From: Mactra quadrangularis
Lineage: Eukaryota > Mollusca > Bivalvia > Venerida > Mactridae
Direction of reading: 5' to 3'
Assembly (NCBI GenBank): GCA_025267735.1
Contig: CM046303.1
Location: 32,154,380 to 32,218,379, forward strand
Length of the DNA stretch: 64,000 bases
The translations under genes were made by a program, and so were the position numbers. This document shows positions 1-13,100 of this stretch, one piece after another; within the stretch, counting starts at the first letter, position 1; each line of letters begins with the position of its first letter. The notes under the pieces are model-generated. The model was not told the origin of the DNA. It was given only the letters and a program-made list of their open reading frames with translations, and did not search any database.

Positions 1-3000
1 AAAAGTGATTTCAACATTTGTACATCTAGTTTGTTAAATTTTGTTATTCATATACAAATGTTTAAATTCAAAATGGCGGTCAAAATGGCGGTCAAAATGG
101 CGTCAAAATGGCGGACAAAGGCTTTTAGCCCAGTATATAAAGAACAAACTGGCAGAAAGAGACTGAGTGGTGTAGAAATTTTTTTACTTATAAAATAGTT
201 CATGTCATTAAAGAAACCGATTAATTTCACTAAGTTAAAAGTTATTATAAACAATTATAAATCCAAAATGGCGGCTAAAATGGCGGATGTGATCTAATAG
301 TTTAGTATATAATATACATTTATGAACGGAAACAAACACATGTGGGTTTAAGTGTCAATGTTTTTTGTTGTTGTTTTTTTTAATCTTAAACTCTCTAGTT
401 TGTAAAACTACCCACCTGGTCATCTAATAGCAACTCAAGATTCAAGGTGGAGTCCAAGATTACGGTTACGAAGCAAATTCAACCAGTTCTATTTTTAGCA
501 ATAATGTATTGTAAATAATGAAGTGTTTTCATAATGATAAAGTTATTTTGATGAAGACGGTCGTATTAGCCTTCGGCCTCAGGCTATAATGACTGTCTTC
601 AGCCAAATAACAGGCATTATGAAAACACTTAATTCACTATGATCGCAGATAGGGTCCCTATCAAAACACTCAGATTGTACCAACATTCAAAATGGCAGCA
701 TTTTTTTGTGGAAGAAAAACACTGCCTTCATGAGAAAACTCGGCCATTTTGACATTCGGATCCAATCAAAATGCATGAATCTCATATTAGCCAAGGTATT
801 TATGAAAGGCCTTTTTTCCCATGATGGCCGAATATTTGGTTATAATGCCGCAGTGAACGTCGTATCTATCAGCCCTGAATTTGAAGTCCAATATCATACA
901 ATTAATAATGTTACTTATTTACTTGATTTAATGAAATGAAAATTTGATAAATAATTGGAATGAACAAACTAATTTAATTTCCAAATTGTATGCCATTTAA
1001 ATAAAGAAAAACGGGGAAATGAAATGGGGTTAATATACAGTTTACACAACAATTTATTATAGGACCATTATGAATGGCAATCGTTTTGTTTAAGATTGCA
1101 ATATGTGTGGATATTTGAAAAGCTTATAATCCTTTTAGTTGAAAATTTTTGATGCAGTAAAACATAAACTAAAACATATAAATTGCAAAATAAGCATGTG
1201 CTATTTAAAAACGAGGAAGAAACTAATTGATTGAGCTTTTTTATTATCATTTCACAAACAATGATACAGTCCGACTTGACTAAACTAGACTAAATTAGAA
1301 TAAAAATAATGCTTAAATGTTTAAGTTTGCTTCAGTCTAATATTACATAACGCTAGCACAATTTCTCTGGTCGTTTTTGTATATTGATAACAATTAACAT
1401 GTTCAAGTGACAACACAAATTTCTGTTTACAGAGTATTTTTCACTCAACACCCTAAGCACATCACATGCAATGGTAAACTTAACATATTAATGATTAATA
1501 TCTTTAGAAAGTATCCAAGCGGGAACTAGCTTATGGCCAAAAGATAGCATAACTTTCTTCACTGTTGGTGAAGGATAGGTGAACCAGCGTTAAAAGCATA
1601 TTTTACATCCATGCTAGCAATGTACTCTCTTTACATTGTCAATAACTGACTGACTTGTAACATTACTTTTTGAACGAATGTTAGTTGAACCCATTGTTAC
1701 AGTGTCACTCTTACAAGATAGATATTTCAAAATGAGTATCAGCACACCAATGTCGTCAGATATTTTTGGTGCTCAGCAAATTGAAGCAACAAAAATAGAT
1801 CATTTGTTGTACAATTTTGTTGTCTGCGCTTCTCGTACCAAGTCTTAAAGGTTAATGCGATTAAACATATTTGTTATTTACCGAAAAAATGGAGAATCAC
1901 CATATCTTGCAATGCATCGTCTATAATGTTTGGAGTGGAACATATTTGAATATAACGTACGAGATTGACAAATTGTCTCGGCGTACCATCCTTCTTTGGG
2001 AAGACTTTGCAGTTGATAGTGAATATACTCCAATTGTGTATAGTTATCATGCCTGTTTGAACTTTTGACACTGATGCATCAGATATGTTATGTGTTCTTT
2101 CAAGATATTTAGACTTAAGTGAAACAAGACATTTCTAAATTTTCTACTTGGCCATGTTTAGTAATTGGTGAATCCCTTAAAATCACCATCTTGCACAGGG
2201 TAACACTATTTGCTAAATCATGAGCTGGACACTGGGTTCAAATAGCAGTGTATACGCTTATAGAATTGGCATTTACGCGACTTAATTTCTCTCTGTCCTT
2301 GTAATTAAAAACAAATTATACTACAGACTTGTGATGAACATTTGCTTTAGATATTTCTCCTTTTTGATCAATGGATAGAGTCATTTACAATGAAATAAAG
2401 AACAATTATGAATAAACTTATGATACAGTTGTGATATCTGATGTCAAGATCAAACTTGAAATCCTATTGCAATTTCTCTTATTTACTATCAAAATGTGTT
2501 ACAATGTCAACAGAATTTCTATCAATTGCTTTGGCATTAATATATTCTTAGAATACCTTGAAAGATAATAGAACATGCACACAATATTTTCAATATCATT
2601 TGTCTTTTCTTTGTTTATAACCTCTTTTTAGTACATATTGATTATTGAAGTGACAAACATATATGTAAAAGTGGTCGTTATTCTAAGGATATTAAAATAT
2701 CGTATTACAACCTATGTTGTTCAATAAATTAAATATTATCAGAATAGTGCCTCTAAATTTCCATCTTAGAAGCAATTTGCTTCTTGAGTCAACTGACAAG
2801 CTATAGTATCAATGATTTAATATTCGCAAGAGCAAGAGATATAAAGAACCTAAACATGTTGCTGTATACCCATTAGTGTGGAGTTATGTCTATTTATGTG
2901 ACTTGAAATTAACTTTCCAGCTCTTATAATTCATTTTTTGACCACCATCTTGGATTCTTGAAGTTATCAAAGAATACCAGCATGGCATCAATTGGTTACA

Positions 3001-3595
3001 TAAACAAAAGTAAAAGAACAAAATAAAATGCATTGAAATCATTTTGTATACCCCAGTCTATGACTTAGCTCATTGTGGTTGATATATACCCGACAGCCAG
3101 TTATTTACGCCATTCTAGCCACCATCTTGGATTTGGGGGAATTGCCATATGATGCCAGTGTAGCATCAACCAGTTTTATAAACTAAACTAAAGAGTAATT
3201 ACAACGAAAATGCATTAAACTTTTTTGATATGACTCAGTGTACGATTCTGCTCATTGTGTTTGATATTCCCGACAAATGTAGCTTTAATCCGCCATTTTG
3301 TCCGCCATCTTAGATTGGAAAAAATGAAGGGTTCCAAAATTGCATGAAATAAAATTGCAGGTAATGTTAGACCAATTTTAGCTCTTTAAATTATCAGATG
3401 GACTTATTATACATTAATCAGCAATCGTCCGCCATTTTGTCCGCCATCTTGAATTTTGAAAGTTGCCCAAGAGTGCCGAAGTGGCATCATCCAGTTTCGT
3501 AAACTACAGTGTCTTAGCTTCAAGAAAATGCAAAAACATTTTCTACATCATTCCATGCACGGTTCAGTCGATTTTTGTAGTTTATATACCGGACT
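1..3595 (+). mobile_element. Truncated copy of the ATGGCGG-rich TIR element (cut by window edge)
   Basis: This stretch matches 58266-61710 almost base for base in the same orientation. The match starts at the first base of the window and ends at a shared TTTATATACCGGACT, after which the two copies diverge. The right end with its inverted repeat (present at 61.9 kb in the other copy) is absent here, and the left end lies outside the window. Copy 1 carries about 147 bp at roughly 1302-1448 that the other copy lacks. AAAATGGCGG motifs run forward near 70-115 and 265-285, and CCGCCATTTTG / CCGCCATCTT motifs run in the opposite sense near 3290-3450. No intact long reading frame exists. A frame of 65 codons at 1874-2071 (- strand) is also open in the other copy, but I do not recognise it. 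Confidence 0.85.
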
Positions 3596-4554
3596 GTAAA
3601 GACTAAACTTGGTTCTATACTTTTGGCACAGTCATTTGCCTGTATATACCTTTAAGCATATTACAAGCACATACCATCGCCTATTAATGCCATTGCAGGA
3701 GAATTGCTGCAGACACTGTTTTAACATGAAAACTGCAACCTGATAAATATCTTTTGGCAATGTCTGTATGCATTAGGTATCGACGTGTATTTATATGTTT
3801 TATAGATGAATATTTATATAGTATATTTTATCTTTATTGTATGTATTCTCATGTTTATATTGGACCCACTAGCGGATGCAGAGGAGGTATTTCAAACTAA
3901 GCCCTAGTTACAAATTTGAAGAATATGCTTTTGTGTAATGCATGGATATTTCCATAGTTTAGAGAAAATCTGAACATATAATTTTGTGAAAATAGGTCGA
4001 GAAATACTTTTTTGATTCATTACATTTTAAAGTTTTTCACATGCGCATATTTTGTACGAAGAAACATGCGCATGTTCTTAAGTCGTTTATATTAACAAAA
4101 TCTGTAAAATGTACAACATGTATGTTATATTTTGTTTTAACTTATACAGAGAAACAATGCTGTATATTCAAATAGAAATGATTAGGAAATCGCTATCGAC
4201 ATTTGCTTTCAAACAAAAAGTTATATTTGAACCTCCTGTAGTAAATTCTGGAGTCGTCCCTGTTCCAAGAATGCTTGATATAAAGTGTAACTGTTATTAT
4301 ATACTATAACACACTTCTAACTTATTACACTGATATGAAGTAAAAAAATAATAAAATATTAAAAATTGATTGTTCTATGAAGTATTATTACATAGTTAGT
4401 ATAGTTCGTACAGTTCTTTAGTCTATTATTCAATTTACAATTAAGCTCAATAGCTTTTTTGGCCAATTTCGAGGAATGAATTCACACAGAAGATATACGT
4501 AAATATGTACTAACAAACTAAGTGTTCCCAGACAATTCACTTTATCATGTGCAT
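3596..4554. other. AT-rich stretch, no gene seen
   Basis: I see no coding exon, RNA gene or clear repeat here. The frame at 4109-4309 has no recognisable domain and looks like chance. Confidence 0.5.
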
Positions 4555-4717
4555 TTGTCACGGAACTTACAAATGTATCTGTTTGAACAGTGTTCACATT
4601 ATGGGGGAAATAATATGCTGGCGAGCGGATAGCTCAGTCAGGAGAGCACTTGCCTTATAAGCGGGTGTCCCTTGTTCATGTACTAGTTAGGTTGCATATT
4701 TTTCTTACCATGTGACT
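4555..4717 (+). mobile_element. Short TIR element carrying a tRNA-like segment, copy 1
   Basis: The element begins TTGTCACGGAACTTAC and ends near CATGTGAC, imperfect inverted ends. Inside, after GTTCACATTATG, is a tRNA-like segment from about 4620 with an A-box-like TAGCTCAGTCAGGAGAGC. The B-box region is decayed. The copy at 21400-21545 has the same layout and is better preserved. Confidence 0.55.
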
Positions 4718-4727
4718 CACATATATT

Positions 4728-4990
4728 TGTGGGTTTTTTTTGTTGGGTTTAACGCCGTAGCAACACATTGTATAGGTCATATAACTGCGGTCAGTCCACC
4801 TACTCACTGTTCCTGGGAAGGCTAAATCTCTGGATGTAGCTGTTAACCAACTAATAGGCGCATACTTTCGAAAGTGACTGACAATTGCCCTACATAATTA
4901 AGAATCATTGGTAGGAGGGAGAATGGCCGTAGAAATAATTTCATAACCAAGCTCCACGAAAGTATGTCCCGCCCGGGAATCGAACCCACG
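4728..4990 (-). mobile_element. SINE family 1 (tRNA-Arg-like head), head truncated
   Basis: Reverse copy of the SINE at 15792-16100. It reads, in + orientation, from the tail (GTTTAACGCCGTAGCAACAC) through the body (GGAGGGAGAATGGCCGTAG) to the tRNA-like B box (GGGAATCGAACCCACG). The A-box half of the head is missing, so this copy is 5'-truncated. Confidence 0.75.
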
Positions 4991-5034
4991 TATATTTAAG
5001 AGATTTGTTAAGTTAAGCAATGACTGTTAATATT

Positions 5035-5304
5035 ATACAATTCTGTATGAGTGTAATGGGTGTGAGTCCAAAGTCTACAAGAATGAAGACTAACACTTAG
5101 ATACATGTATGCGTGTAGAGTTTCATACAATTCTGTATGAGTGTATTGGGTGAGAGTCAAATGTCTTCAAGAATGAAGACTAACACTTAGATACATGTAT
5201 GCTTGCAGAGTTTCATACAATTCTGTATGAGTGTATTGGGTGAGAGTCAAATGTCTACAAGAAAGAAGACAAACACTTAGATACATGTATGCGTGTAGAG
5301 TTTC
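5035..5304 (+). repeat. Three tandem copies of a 90-bp unit
   Basis: ATACAATTCTGTATGAGTGT recurs at 5035, 5125 and 5215, a period of 90 bp, each followed by AGACTAACACTTAGATACAT-like sequence. The copies differ at only a few positions. Confidence 0.85.
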
Positions 5305-5929
5305 AGGTAGTCTCAAATAGCTATTATTTCCTGTCAAAGGCATTTTTGGTCCAATAGAGAGACCACCTAGCGGCTCTATGTCCCAAAATAATAATTGCTG
5401 CTTCGCATGTCTATACAAAAAGCAATACGTGTTGCAATTTATTGCAGTACGGGGATATCGCGTGTTGCAATATATGGCAAACGGTTTTTAACGTATTGTT
5501 ACACCCCTAATTTTAATGCATATATTCGGCAAACACATTTCTTCGGTTGTATAGTTATTCTTTCAAATTTGTAAATATTATTTTGTCGTATACATGTATC
5601 CTGTATTTTTAACTATTCACTTATACCAAAGCCGTAGGAAATAAATCAGAAAAGGGCTATGGGGGGGGGGGGTAGGTGGGGGCATCTTTGTCTGGTTGGA
5701 AAAAAAACTAGCAATTTATAAATCTGGTTAGTCTAAATCATCTTACTTATAAAGACATCGTCAGGAAAACGACAATGTGCAGAGTTTTTGGATAGGATTC
5801 AGGTCAACGAGGAAATATCACATGTATAAAACTTATATATAAAACATGCGAAGTAATTTTATATCAGGTGATAAACCTTGTCAGGATTTTTTTGTGCAAA
5901 ACTTGACATTCCTCTCTTAGATTGTGATT

Positions 5930-6215
5930 ACGTCCACGGGCGGATCCATGATTTTTTTCTAAGGGGGGGGGGGTCCGAACTTTTCTAGGGGGGGAGGGTC
6001 CGAACCTCGAACCATAACCGCATTATACACATTATGCAACATATTGATAATAAAAAAAACTACATAACCTTTAAAGCTATGTTAAGCACCGAGAAAAATT
6101 ACTTCATACTACTTACAAGCAAGAAATACACTAATTGACATATACGTTTTCCAAATTCTAGGGGGGGGAGTCCGGGCCACCCTGACCTCCCCCCCGCTAG
6201 ATCCGCCCATGACGT
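5930..6215. mobile_element. MITE-like element with GGGCGGATC ends and G-tracts
   Basis: The left end ACGTCCACGGGCGGATCCA matches the reverse complement of the right end (CTAGATCCGCCCATGACGT). Internally, G-runs of 8-12 follow the left end and C-runs precede the right end, each next to TCCGAAC or TCCGGGC. No coding capacity. The inverted ends support a non-autonomous DNA element, of a superfamily I cannot name. Confidence 0.6.
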
Positions 6216-6657
6216 CACTTGGCAGGTATTGATAGGTTCTATAATAAACATTATGATTACTTTCACACCTGTACGTTCTTATATAAAATACTAAAATTAC
6301 ACTATCATATTCTATATAAAAATACTTATTGTTGTAACAAAGTAGTTTCTTCATGATCAAATATCAATACAGCTGTTCCCTAGCACTAAAATAAATGTCC
6401 ATATTTAGAGACTATGTGGCTGACTTAAGGTGGAGTAGATCACTGAGCGAATCAGTGTCTATTCTATTATTGAACACCTACCTCATTAGATGAAAAACAA
6501 AATGTGAAAAAGTGTCTTGTAATGTTGTGTAAGCGAGAACTTCACAGATATAAATTGTTCCTGAGGTTAAATGGTAGCATTTAATGTCAGGGGCGTAGAT
6601 TGGCTTAATTTTATACTCATGTGGGAAAAAATCGGAATTGAAAACAAAAAAGTTTAT

Positions 6658-7005
6658 GCCTCAGTTCCATAAAATCGTGGCTTGTTGCGGGCCCGTACGT
6701 GCAGACAGCCGTAGATCGTGGGAAGCCTTGCGTATTAAGGTGACGGTACGAAGTGGCACAAAACAACTTACCAGTACGAAGCCGTAGCTTCAAGATATGT
6801 AAGTTTAATTCATACTTGGTCAAGAATTTGTTCACGAATTGACTTTGAAACCAATACGTGTATCCTAAACTCATCTCACGGACTCTGGCAAAAACGTAAC
6901 AGTCCGTACGGGTACGCAAGAGTTTGTACGGGTCCTTGCGGACTTTGATCGCACGGCGCCTGTACGGTGCCCTTACGGCTATTTTTATGTTTATGGGACT
7001 GTAGC
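6658..7005 (-). mobile_element. GTACGGG-rich MITE, copy 1
   Basis: Ends are inverted: CAGTTCCATAAA on the left against TTTATGGGACTG on the right. The interior is rich in GTACGGGT-type words (for example near 6905-6970). The same sequence is present inverted at 21839-22187. The open frame across it (6617-6919) is incidental. Confidence 0.8.
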
Positions 7006-8959
7006 TTTACATCTTCTTCGGAAACATAACATAGTCTGACTGAAGTGAAGCTTTCTCAAGTAATTCATGCCAAAGGAAATAAAGAAAGTATTTTGTAAAG
7101 TCATTTTTCATGAATATCTCGATACTATTCACACAATCATGCAGGAATTAACAGGAATACATTGTATACTAACATATGATGAATCATGAACATATCTAGG
7201 TAATTTGTACGTAATTATTGTTGTTTGTTTGTTGGATTTAACGCCGTAGCAATACACTGAATAGATCATATACTGGCGGTCAGTCAACCTACTCACTCCT
7301 CATGGAAAGGCTAAATCTCTGGATTTAGCAGTCAACCAACTACTAAGCGCATACTTTCATCAGTGACTGACAACTGCCCTACATAAATAACTTATTTAAC
7401 CTAATTCTTAAATAACCTTAATACATTGTTCACATATATGTAGGTCGTTTGTTATAATGAATTATTCATGATGCTCAAGTAATACAGGAAAATACACTGC
7501 ATTAGCATACTATTTATAAATTTATAAGTTAACAGTGACAAAAACAATAATATTAATGTTGTATTATTAGGATCAACATTTATATTGTCTTTATAGATCA
7601 TTTTCTCCTTTACTTAATACAATAGCATTTAGCCCCTTATTTAATTCATGAGACACATGACAACCATCACAATAGTGCATGTATATTGACCAATAACTGG
7701 TAATGAACTATACATGTGAATTTTGTTCATGCGTCGCGTAGCCAAATGTGAAAATCTGAGAAATCTCACACTTACTGGCTGTCAAAATATAATTGTGATG
7801 CAGAAGAAAATTGTATAGTGATTGAAGTGAATATTATGTTTCAAATAAGTATTAAAATATTAAAATTTACGGACCACAATGGAAATAAGGGCTTACCCTT
7901 TAGTTGTGTTATCCCTGGTGTTGATGTGCTTGACATAGTTAATAACAACACGATGTCTGTGATATTTGTGTTTCTTTGTAATTTTACTATGTGTACACTA
8001 TGCCAAATACATATTATTATTATTGTTATTATTAAGATAATGCATTTATGTCCACTATAGTACGCCTAGAGGTGACATTTGGTATTCCTCGAATCGAGTT
8101 TATACTATAATAAATATGACCCTTAGCAAACGTTAAGAAATAGACTGCTTGCTAGTTTGTTATTACATTGCATGTTTTTGTTTTTGTTTTAACAATCTTA
8201 CGTAGTGATCAAAGAATGTACGTAAACTTTAGACTAAAGGTTAATTGTTGTATATTAGACTTGACGAACACTCATTAAAATTAAGATCTACATACTTAAA
8301 AGTTTGAAGTGTCTCATGCTGTAATCAACTTTTAATGTACTTAACTCGAGTAGTTTTAATCATAATTACTCATTTTTGTCACGTAACTAAGTATCTTATT
8401 GCTTATCGTAAACTATACATTATTTAATTGTTTGATTTCAGTTGTCGTTTTTTTCTTTTTTAAAATTGAATTTTATGTCGTTTATCAATAATTTTCATTT
8501 CGACTATGTACTGCGGCTTCAAACCTGACCAATTTTCCTGGACACTTTTCTTTACCAGTGCTTGTCTGCTCTTGCCCAAGGATTAAATATGGAAAAGACG
8601 AAAGGTATCGCGCGAGTTTTGACGGATTAATTTCTGTATGCCGTCTAAACTGAATTGAGTGTCGGTGTTTAGTTTTCAAGTTACCTCCCTTTGGTCCTTC
8701 TATAAATCAACTAAACGGGAGATAAACATCCTCATGTTTTCGAACTAAATTTGCTCGTTATATTAAAGCCTTCATATACAGCCTACAAGGGATATAGTCA
8801 TGGAATCGTCAGAATGATATCAAACTCTTGTTTTTTCACCAAATAATTACTGCAGTGATTCAAAAAGCGCATAAATTAACTAGCATTTTTCTTTGTCTGT
8901 AAATGCCTACGCTGAATAATCTACTCCATGTTAAGCATGTAAATAATGAAAACATATGG
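7006..8959. other. Non-coding stretch upstream of the lipase exons
   Basis: Apart from the SINE fragment at 7227-7385 I see no exon or RNA gene. I searched here for the missing first lipase exon and found none. Confidence 0.5.
7227..7385 (-). mobile_element. SINE family 1, 3' fragment
   Basis: GGATTTAACGCCGTAGCAAT, the GGCGGTCAGTCAACCTACTC body and CATACTTTCATCAGTGACTG match the tail and body of the family-1 SINE. The tRNA-like head is absent. Confidence 0.75.
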
Positions 8960-9211
8960 TTATTGTTCGTATTTTCTCAACTGTCAAAGCTTGAATAATT
9001 TCACGGTGACTGAATGCATTGTTTTTGTACTGGCGGCCTAATTGATATTAAAAATATGTTGACTAAAACATACCATACGGCATAAGCAGCGTTTCTCGAT
9101 CATAATACACATTTTCGGAAACTTATGGATGTATTACGACTTAAATTTTAACAAACGCATTCACCGTGTAATTATTCATGCTTTGACAGTTGAGAAAAAA
9201 ACGAACAATAA
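8960..9211 (+). mobile_element. TCTCAACTGTCAAA MITE, full-length copy
   Basis: About 50-bp inverted ends: TTATTGTTCG, then TTCTCAACTGTCAAAGC and AATAATTTCACGGTGACT, mirrored at the right end as TTTGACAGTTGAGAAAAAAA and CGAACAATAA. The interior is about 150 bp. Related copies lie at 10140-10284, 14773-15032, 24129-24273 and 48055-48303. Non-autonomous, no coding capacity. Confidence 0.88.
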
Positions 9212-9240
9212 TTTAGCGTAAATATCTATAGTCCAATATT

Positions 9241-9580
9241 TATATTCTGATATCAAAAGTGTGGTGCGGTAATTTATTTCTGTATTCTGATATTAAAAGT
9301 GTGATGCGGTAATATATTTCTATATTCTGATATTAAAAGTGTGATGTGGTAATATATTTCTATATTCTGATATTAAAAGTGTGATGTGGTAATATATTTC
9401 TATATTCTGATATTAAAAGTGTGATGCGGTAATTTATTTCTATATTCTGATATTAAAAGTGTGATGCGGTAATTTATTTCTATATTCTGATATTAAAAGT
9501 GTGATGCGGTAATATATTTAATACTCTGATATTAAAAGTGTGATGCGAGAATTTATTTATATTTTGATATCAAATTTGTG
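9241..9580 (+). repeat. 40-bp minisatellite, about eight copies
   Basis: The unit TATATTCTGATATTAAAAGT then GTGATG(C/T)GGTAATATATTTC repeats every 40 bp. Copies diverge slightly, and the last two are degenerate. It ends about 50 bp before the splice acceptor of the first visible lipase exon. Confidence 0.9.
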
Positions 9581-9630
9581 ATTTATTAAATGTTCTGTCA
9601 TTAAAAGTGTGATTTTGTTATATTTTTCAG

Positions 9631-10119
9631 GTTCATATTTGTTCTGGTAATGTATGTGATTTATATCGATGAACTTGATGACACTTGTGAGGATGCACAC
9701 TACCTACATGTATATTTTATTGGATTATTTGTGTTTCTTTTACTTACGTCAATACTTTCTATTGTTATTGTGCGCATAAGTATGAAGGGAACCATCGCTG
9801 ACAGCAACGCACGACGCCAACTTCCGCTTGTGTTGTACATCCGGTTGGCAGTCGGTTTACCGGAAGTGTCATGGAATGCGTATGGAACTTACTGCGCATT
9901 TGAATTTGCAGAGAAATGTCATAAAGCCATAGTTAATAGTGCCAAAGGAACCGTCATATTCGGTTGGATTGTTTTATTTTTTTGTATAATAATTTGGGTG
10001 ATAATATTTAATTTGTATTCGGGTAAAAGTAAACATAACAGAACAACATCAATGAGGGTTCGAAGTTTCCGACGAGGCTCAAGACGTACACCAATGACCA
10101 CGAAACAATGGGAGAAAAG
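9631..10119 (+). CDS. DAGLB: DAGL exon: membrane domain (first visible exon)
   Basis: Follows the acceptor TATATTTTTCAG and ends GAGAAAAG before GTAATT, leaving phase 2. It encodes the end of TM1 ([12 protein letters not shown]), TM2 ([20 protein letters not shown]), the family motif SMKGTI, TM3 around [16 protein letters not shown]4 ([16 protein letters not shown]) and a basic Ser/Arg-rich cytosolic stretch. The ATG at 9650 is internal: the frame is open back to the acceptor, and the protein lacks its usual N-terminal residues and TM1 start without a further exon. Confidence 0.9.
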
Positions 10120-13100
10120 GTAATTGGCACTTGTGCATGTATTGTCCATTTTTTTCTCAACTGTCAAAACATGAATATTTTCACGGTGACTGAGTACACA
10201 CTGTCCCTATATCAAGAGTGTTAGACAAAGAATATGAAGTCACGGTGAAATTATTCATGTTTTGACAGTTGAGAAGAAACGAACTTTGTATCCAATTATA
10301 TTATACACCTATGGTACCAAACTTGAAGAGTGTTGTGTTATTTGAAACAATATTTTGTGACTTCTTGTAAATGTCTTTCTTACATTTAAAAAGCTGATAT
10401 ATGAAAAAGCTGGTAACTTGGAATTAGATTCCTACATATGAAATGTCAAATGTAACGTACGTGTACCATATAACGTAACCGAATGATATGATGCTAACTA
10501 CATTTTTAAATTAATATCACGTCTACTTCACATTTATCTACAGTTTATGGGCATTTTTGGTACATAAACAAACATTTCTGGACATGTATTTCAAAATTTC
10601 GTATGATTTTCCGCCATCTTGGACGCCATCTTGAATTCTCGGAAATGCTCAAGGGTTACAGGGTTGCAACAGCCAGATTATACATATACTACATCCTAGC
10701 ATTCAAAAAAACACTGAAACACTTCCATGCTATTCAAATCAGGTTTGGTCAATATTCTGCCGGACTAATAACTCTCGATTTTATTACACACTATACGAAT
10801 TATTGCAATTTTATAGTAAATCAAAAAAGTGTGTTTCCAATTTGTTGAATTAATAGGTAATAAATCACAAACACATGTATAAGAAATTAAATGAAAATAT
10901 CTGTTTGTTCATATGTTTCGGCCATAGGCTTTCATTAGTAAATTTCAATTTGTTAGATAAAATTACACACTGATTGCGGTTGCCAATTAATAAAACAGTT
11001 CATTTAATCTGTACAATGTAGTCAGTAAGCATGGCATTTAATTACTCAGATAAAATTGCTTATCAATAGCGTACAGATTTGATTTAATTGATTCTTTGTT
11101 CTAGCATTCTATACATAGGCGATGTTAACTATTCTGAAAGAATAATGTTGTTCTGGTCGTCGAGTCAGTACAATAATAATGACTTGTCAGTAAAAGTATT
11201 TTCTTTGACTACAGTATTAACCGTAAGGAGGTGGCCGCCATGGATCCTAGTCAAAAACACTATACATACTATGTAACTGTGACGCAAGCCAAATGGCATT
11301 AACTTACTATTAAGTCTAACTATTTTTGTCACATTAAATGTAAAATCGTCAAGCTAAAATTCTTTGGCCAAAGTTTTACACAGATTTTGAAGCTGTAAGT
11401 AGTTCGTCTGATAATTTCGGTGAAATTGGCTATTTACAATACATATTATCAAACTACTACAAATTATATTTTTTTAATTCTTTGTCAGATATTGAGCAAT
11501 TAACTTACTTAGTGTGTTCCTACCCAAGAAAAAGTGCTAAATTTATTACCAAAGCATATTATTTATGAAAATCAATACTATACAACTAATACGTCGTATA
11601 CTCTTGATTCTGTTTATCTGTATATATTTATATCATATATTTAACTTTATACATATACCTATCATGTGAACCAGTTGGTGACATTATAGACCCACTGGAT
11701 CGGGTGTTCATCTGTATATACTATTCCTATTGTTTTTATGTTAATAATATTGTCATAACACATGTTACGAAAATAAATAATTTTCTTTCTTACTTATTAT
11801 CAAACTATATTGTTAGGCTTGGAACCGAATCGGTCGCCTATAATATTTGTTACATTGTTATACCCCCGCTTCGAAGAAGAGGGAGGTATACTGTTTAACC
11901 CTTGTCCGTGCGTGCGTGCGTGCGTCCGTCCGTCAGTTACAAAATTTCCGTCGCAGTTTTCTCAGCAACTATAACATGCAGCAGCCTAATACTTTGCATA
12001 TTGCTTCATCCCATAGTCCCATGTGGTGTAAAGCGATTTCATGCTCCTTGCTCATCTACTTCCTGTTTGTCGCATATTTTTAGATTTTTGCGGGGGTATC
12101 ACTAGTGAGCATTAGCTCACAGATTTACTTGTTCTATTTAATTCTAATAAGCTACCTGTGAATTGGACTTTCGAAAACTATCTAATTTTCGCACTAAAGT
12201 TATTGTTAAATTTCATTCAGCTGTGTGACGCATACATTAACCTCACTGATTTGAAAAATCACTACAGTATTTCTGACTCACGATCGATGAAATAGATATA
12301 TGCATTTATGTAAGGTGATAATCGAACAAATATCGAATAGTTAAATCAGTGGGCTTAATGTATGTACAATTGACCCTTGAATAGAATTTAACAGTTTCAA
12401 AGTTGATATATATATATATATATTTATAACAGGTGTAAATGTATGTTCATGTGTGCCAGAGGTGATGATACTAACACAAGTGTATTCTCCGTACTAGCAG
12501 AACTCAGTGCTGATTATTTTAAGGTAAGTTATTTCATACATTGGAACATATTTCATCTTTGGGTTTGACTTGAAACAAATTAGTTTAAAACACCACATCC
12601 GTTGTATTGAATGTCGAGAATTGAATAATATAATTTGGCGAGACATTCTTTCGTGGAGCTTGGACATTGAATAATTTTTACGGCCATTCTCCCTCCTACC
12701 ACTTATTCTAAATCTTATGGGTCAGTTATCAGTCACTGATGGAAGTATTTGCCTATTATCAGGTTATATAACGTATACAAAGAGCTGCTATGGCGTTGCA
12801 CCTAAGAAATAAAAATTTGATATAGTTGCCAGAGCTGTTTGCATGCCAATTGGAATTTATTTTTCTAACTGTCTTACAACTGTATTACGTAAATTGGAAT
12901 TATCGCTATTTTTACTTAATTACTATTCATACATGTTTGATTCAGAAGGCAAATGATTAGAGAGCCTTAAACAGTTTACTTTCATACGCGACTGAGTCTT
13001 CCATGATGGTCTTTTCGTAGGTTCAATCCAAGCATAAGAACTTGAAATTTTATCGAGTATTTATTTTATAGCTAATTTCTTTTTTAGGGTGTCAATTTGG

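Larger units (their letters stand above)
10285..12202. other. Intron sequence with two repeat fragments
   Basis: Mostly unremarkable AT-rich intron. It holds a relative of the ATGGCGG-rich element (10609-10766), a half copy of the GGCGG hairpin family near 11224-11270 (GGCCGCC... then CTAGTCAAAAACACTATAC) and the TIR element at 11859-12099. Confidence 0.5.

Noticed and set aside
1874..2071. Reverse-transcriptase motif (KKDGTxRQFV) in the 4-kb element
   Set aside because: Only one short motif-like stretch, no flanking RT motifs, and the equivalent frame in the other copy gives no more support.
9241..9580. CRISPR-like array
   Set aside because: Direct tandem units with no spacers, in a eukaryotic intron.
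9650..10123. Complete small gene starting at ATG 9650
   Set aside because: It is an exon of the lipase: acceptor before 9631, donor after 10119, phase continues into 12433, and the last codons would read into the intron.
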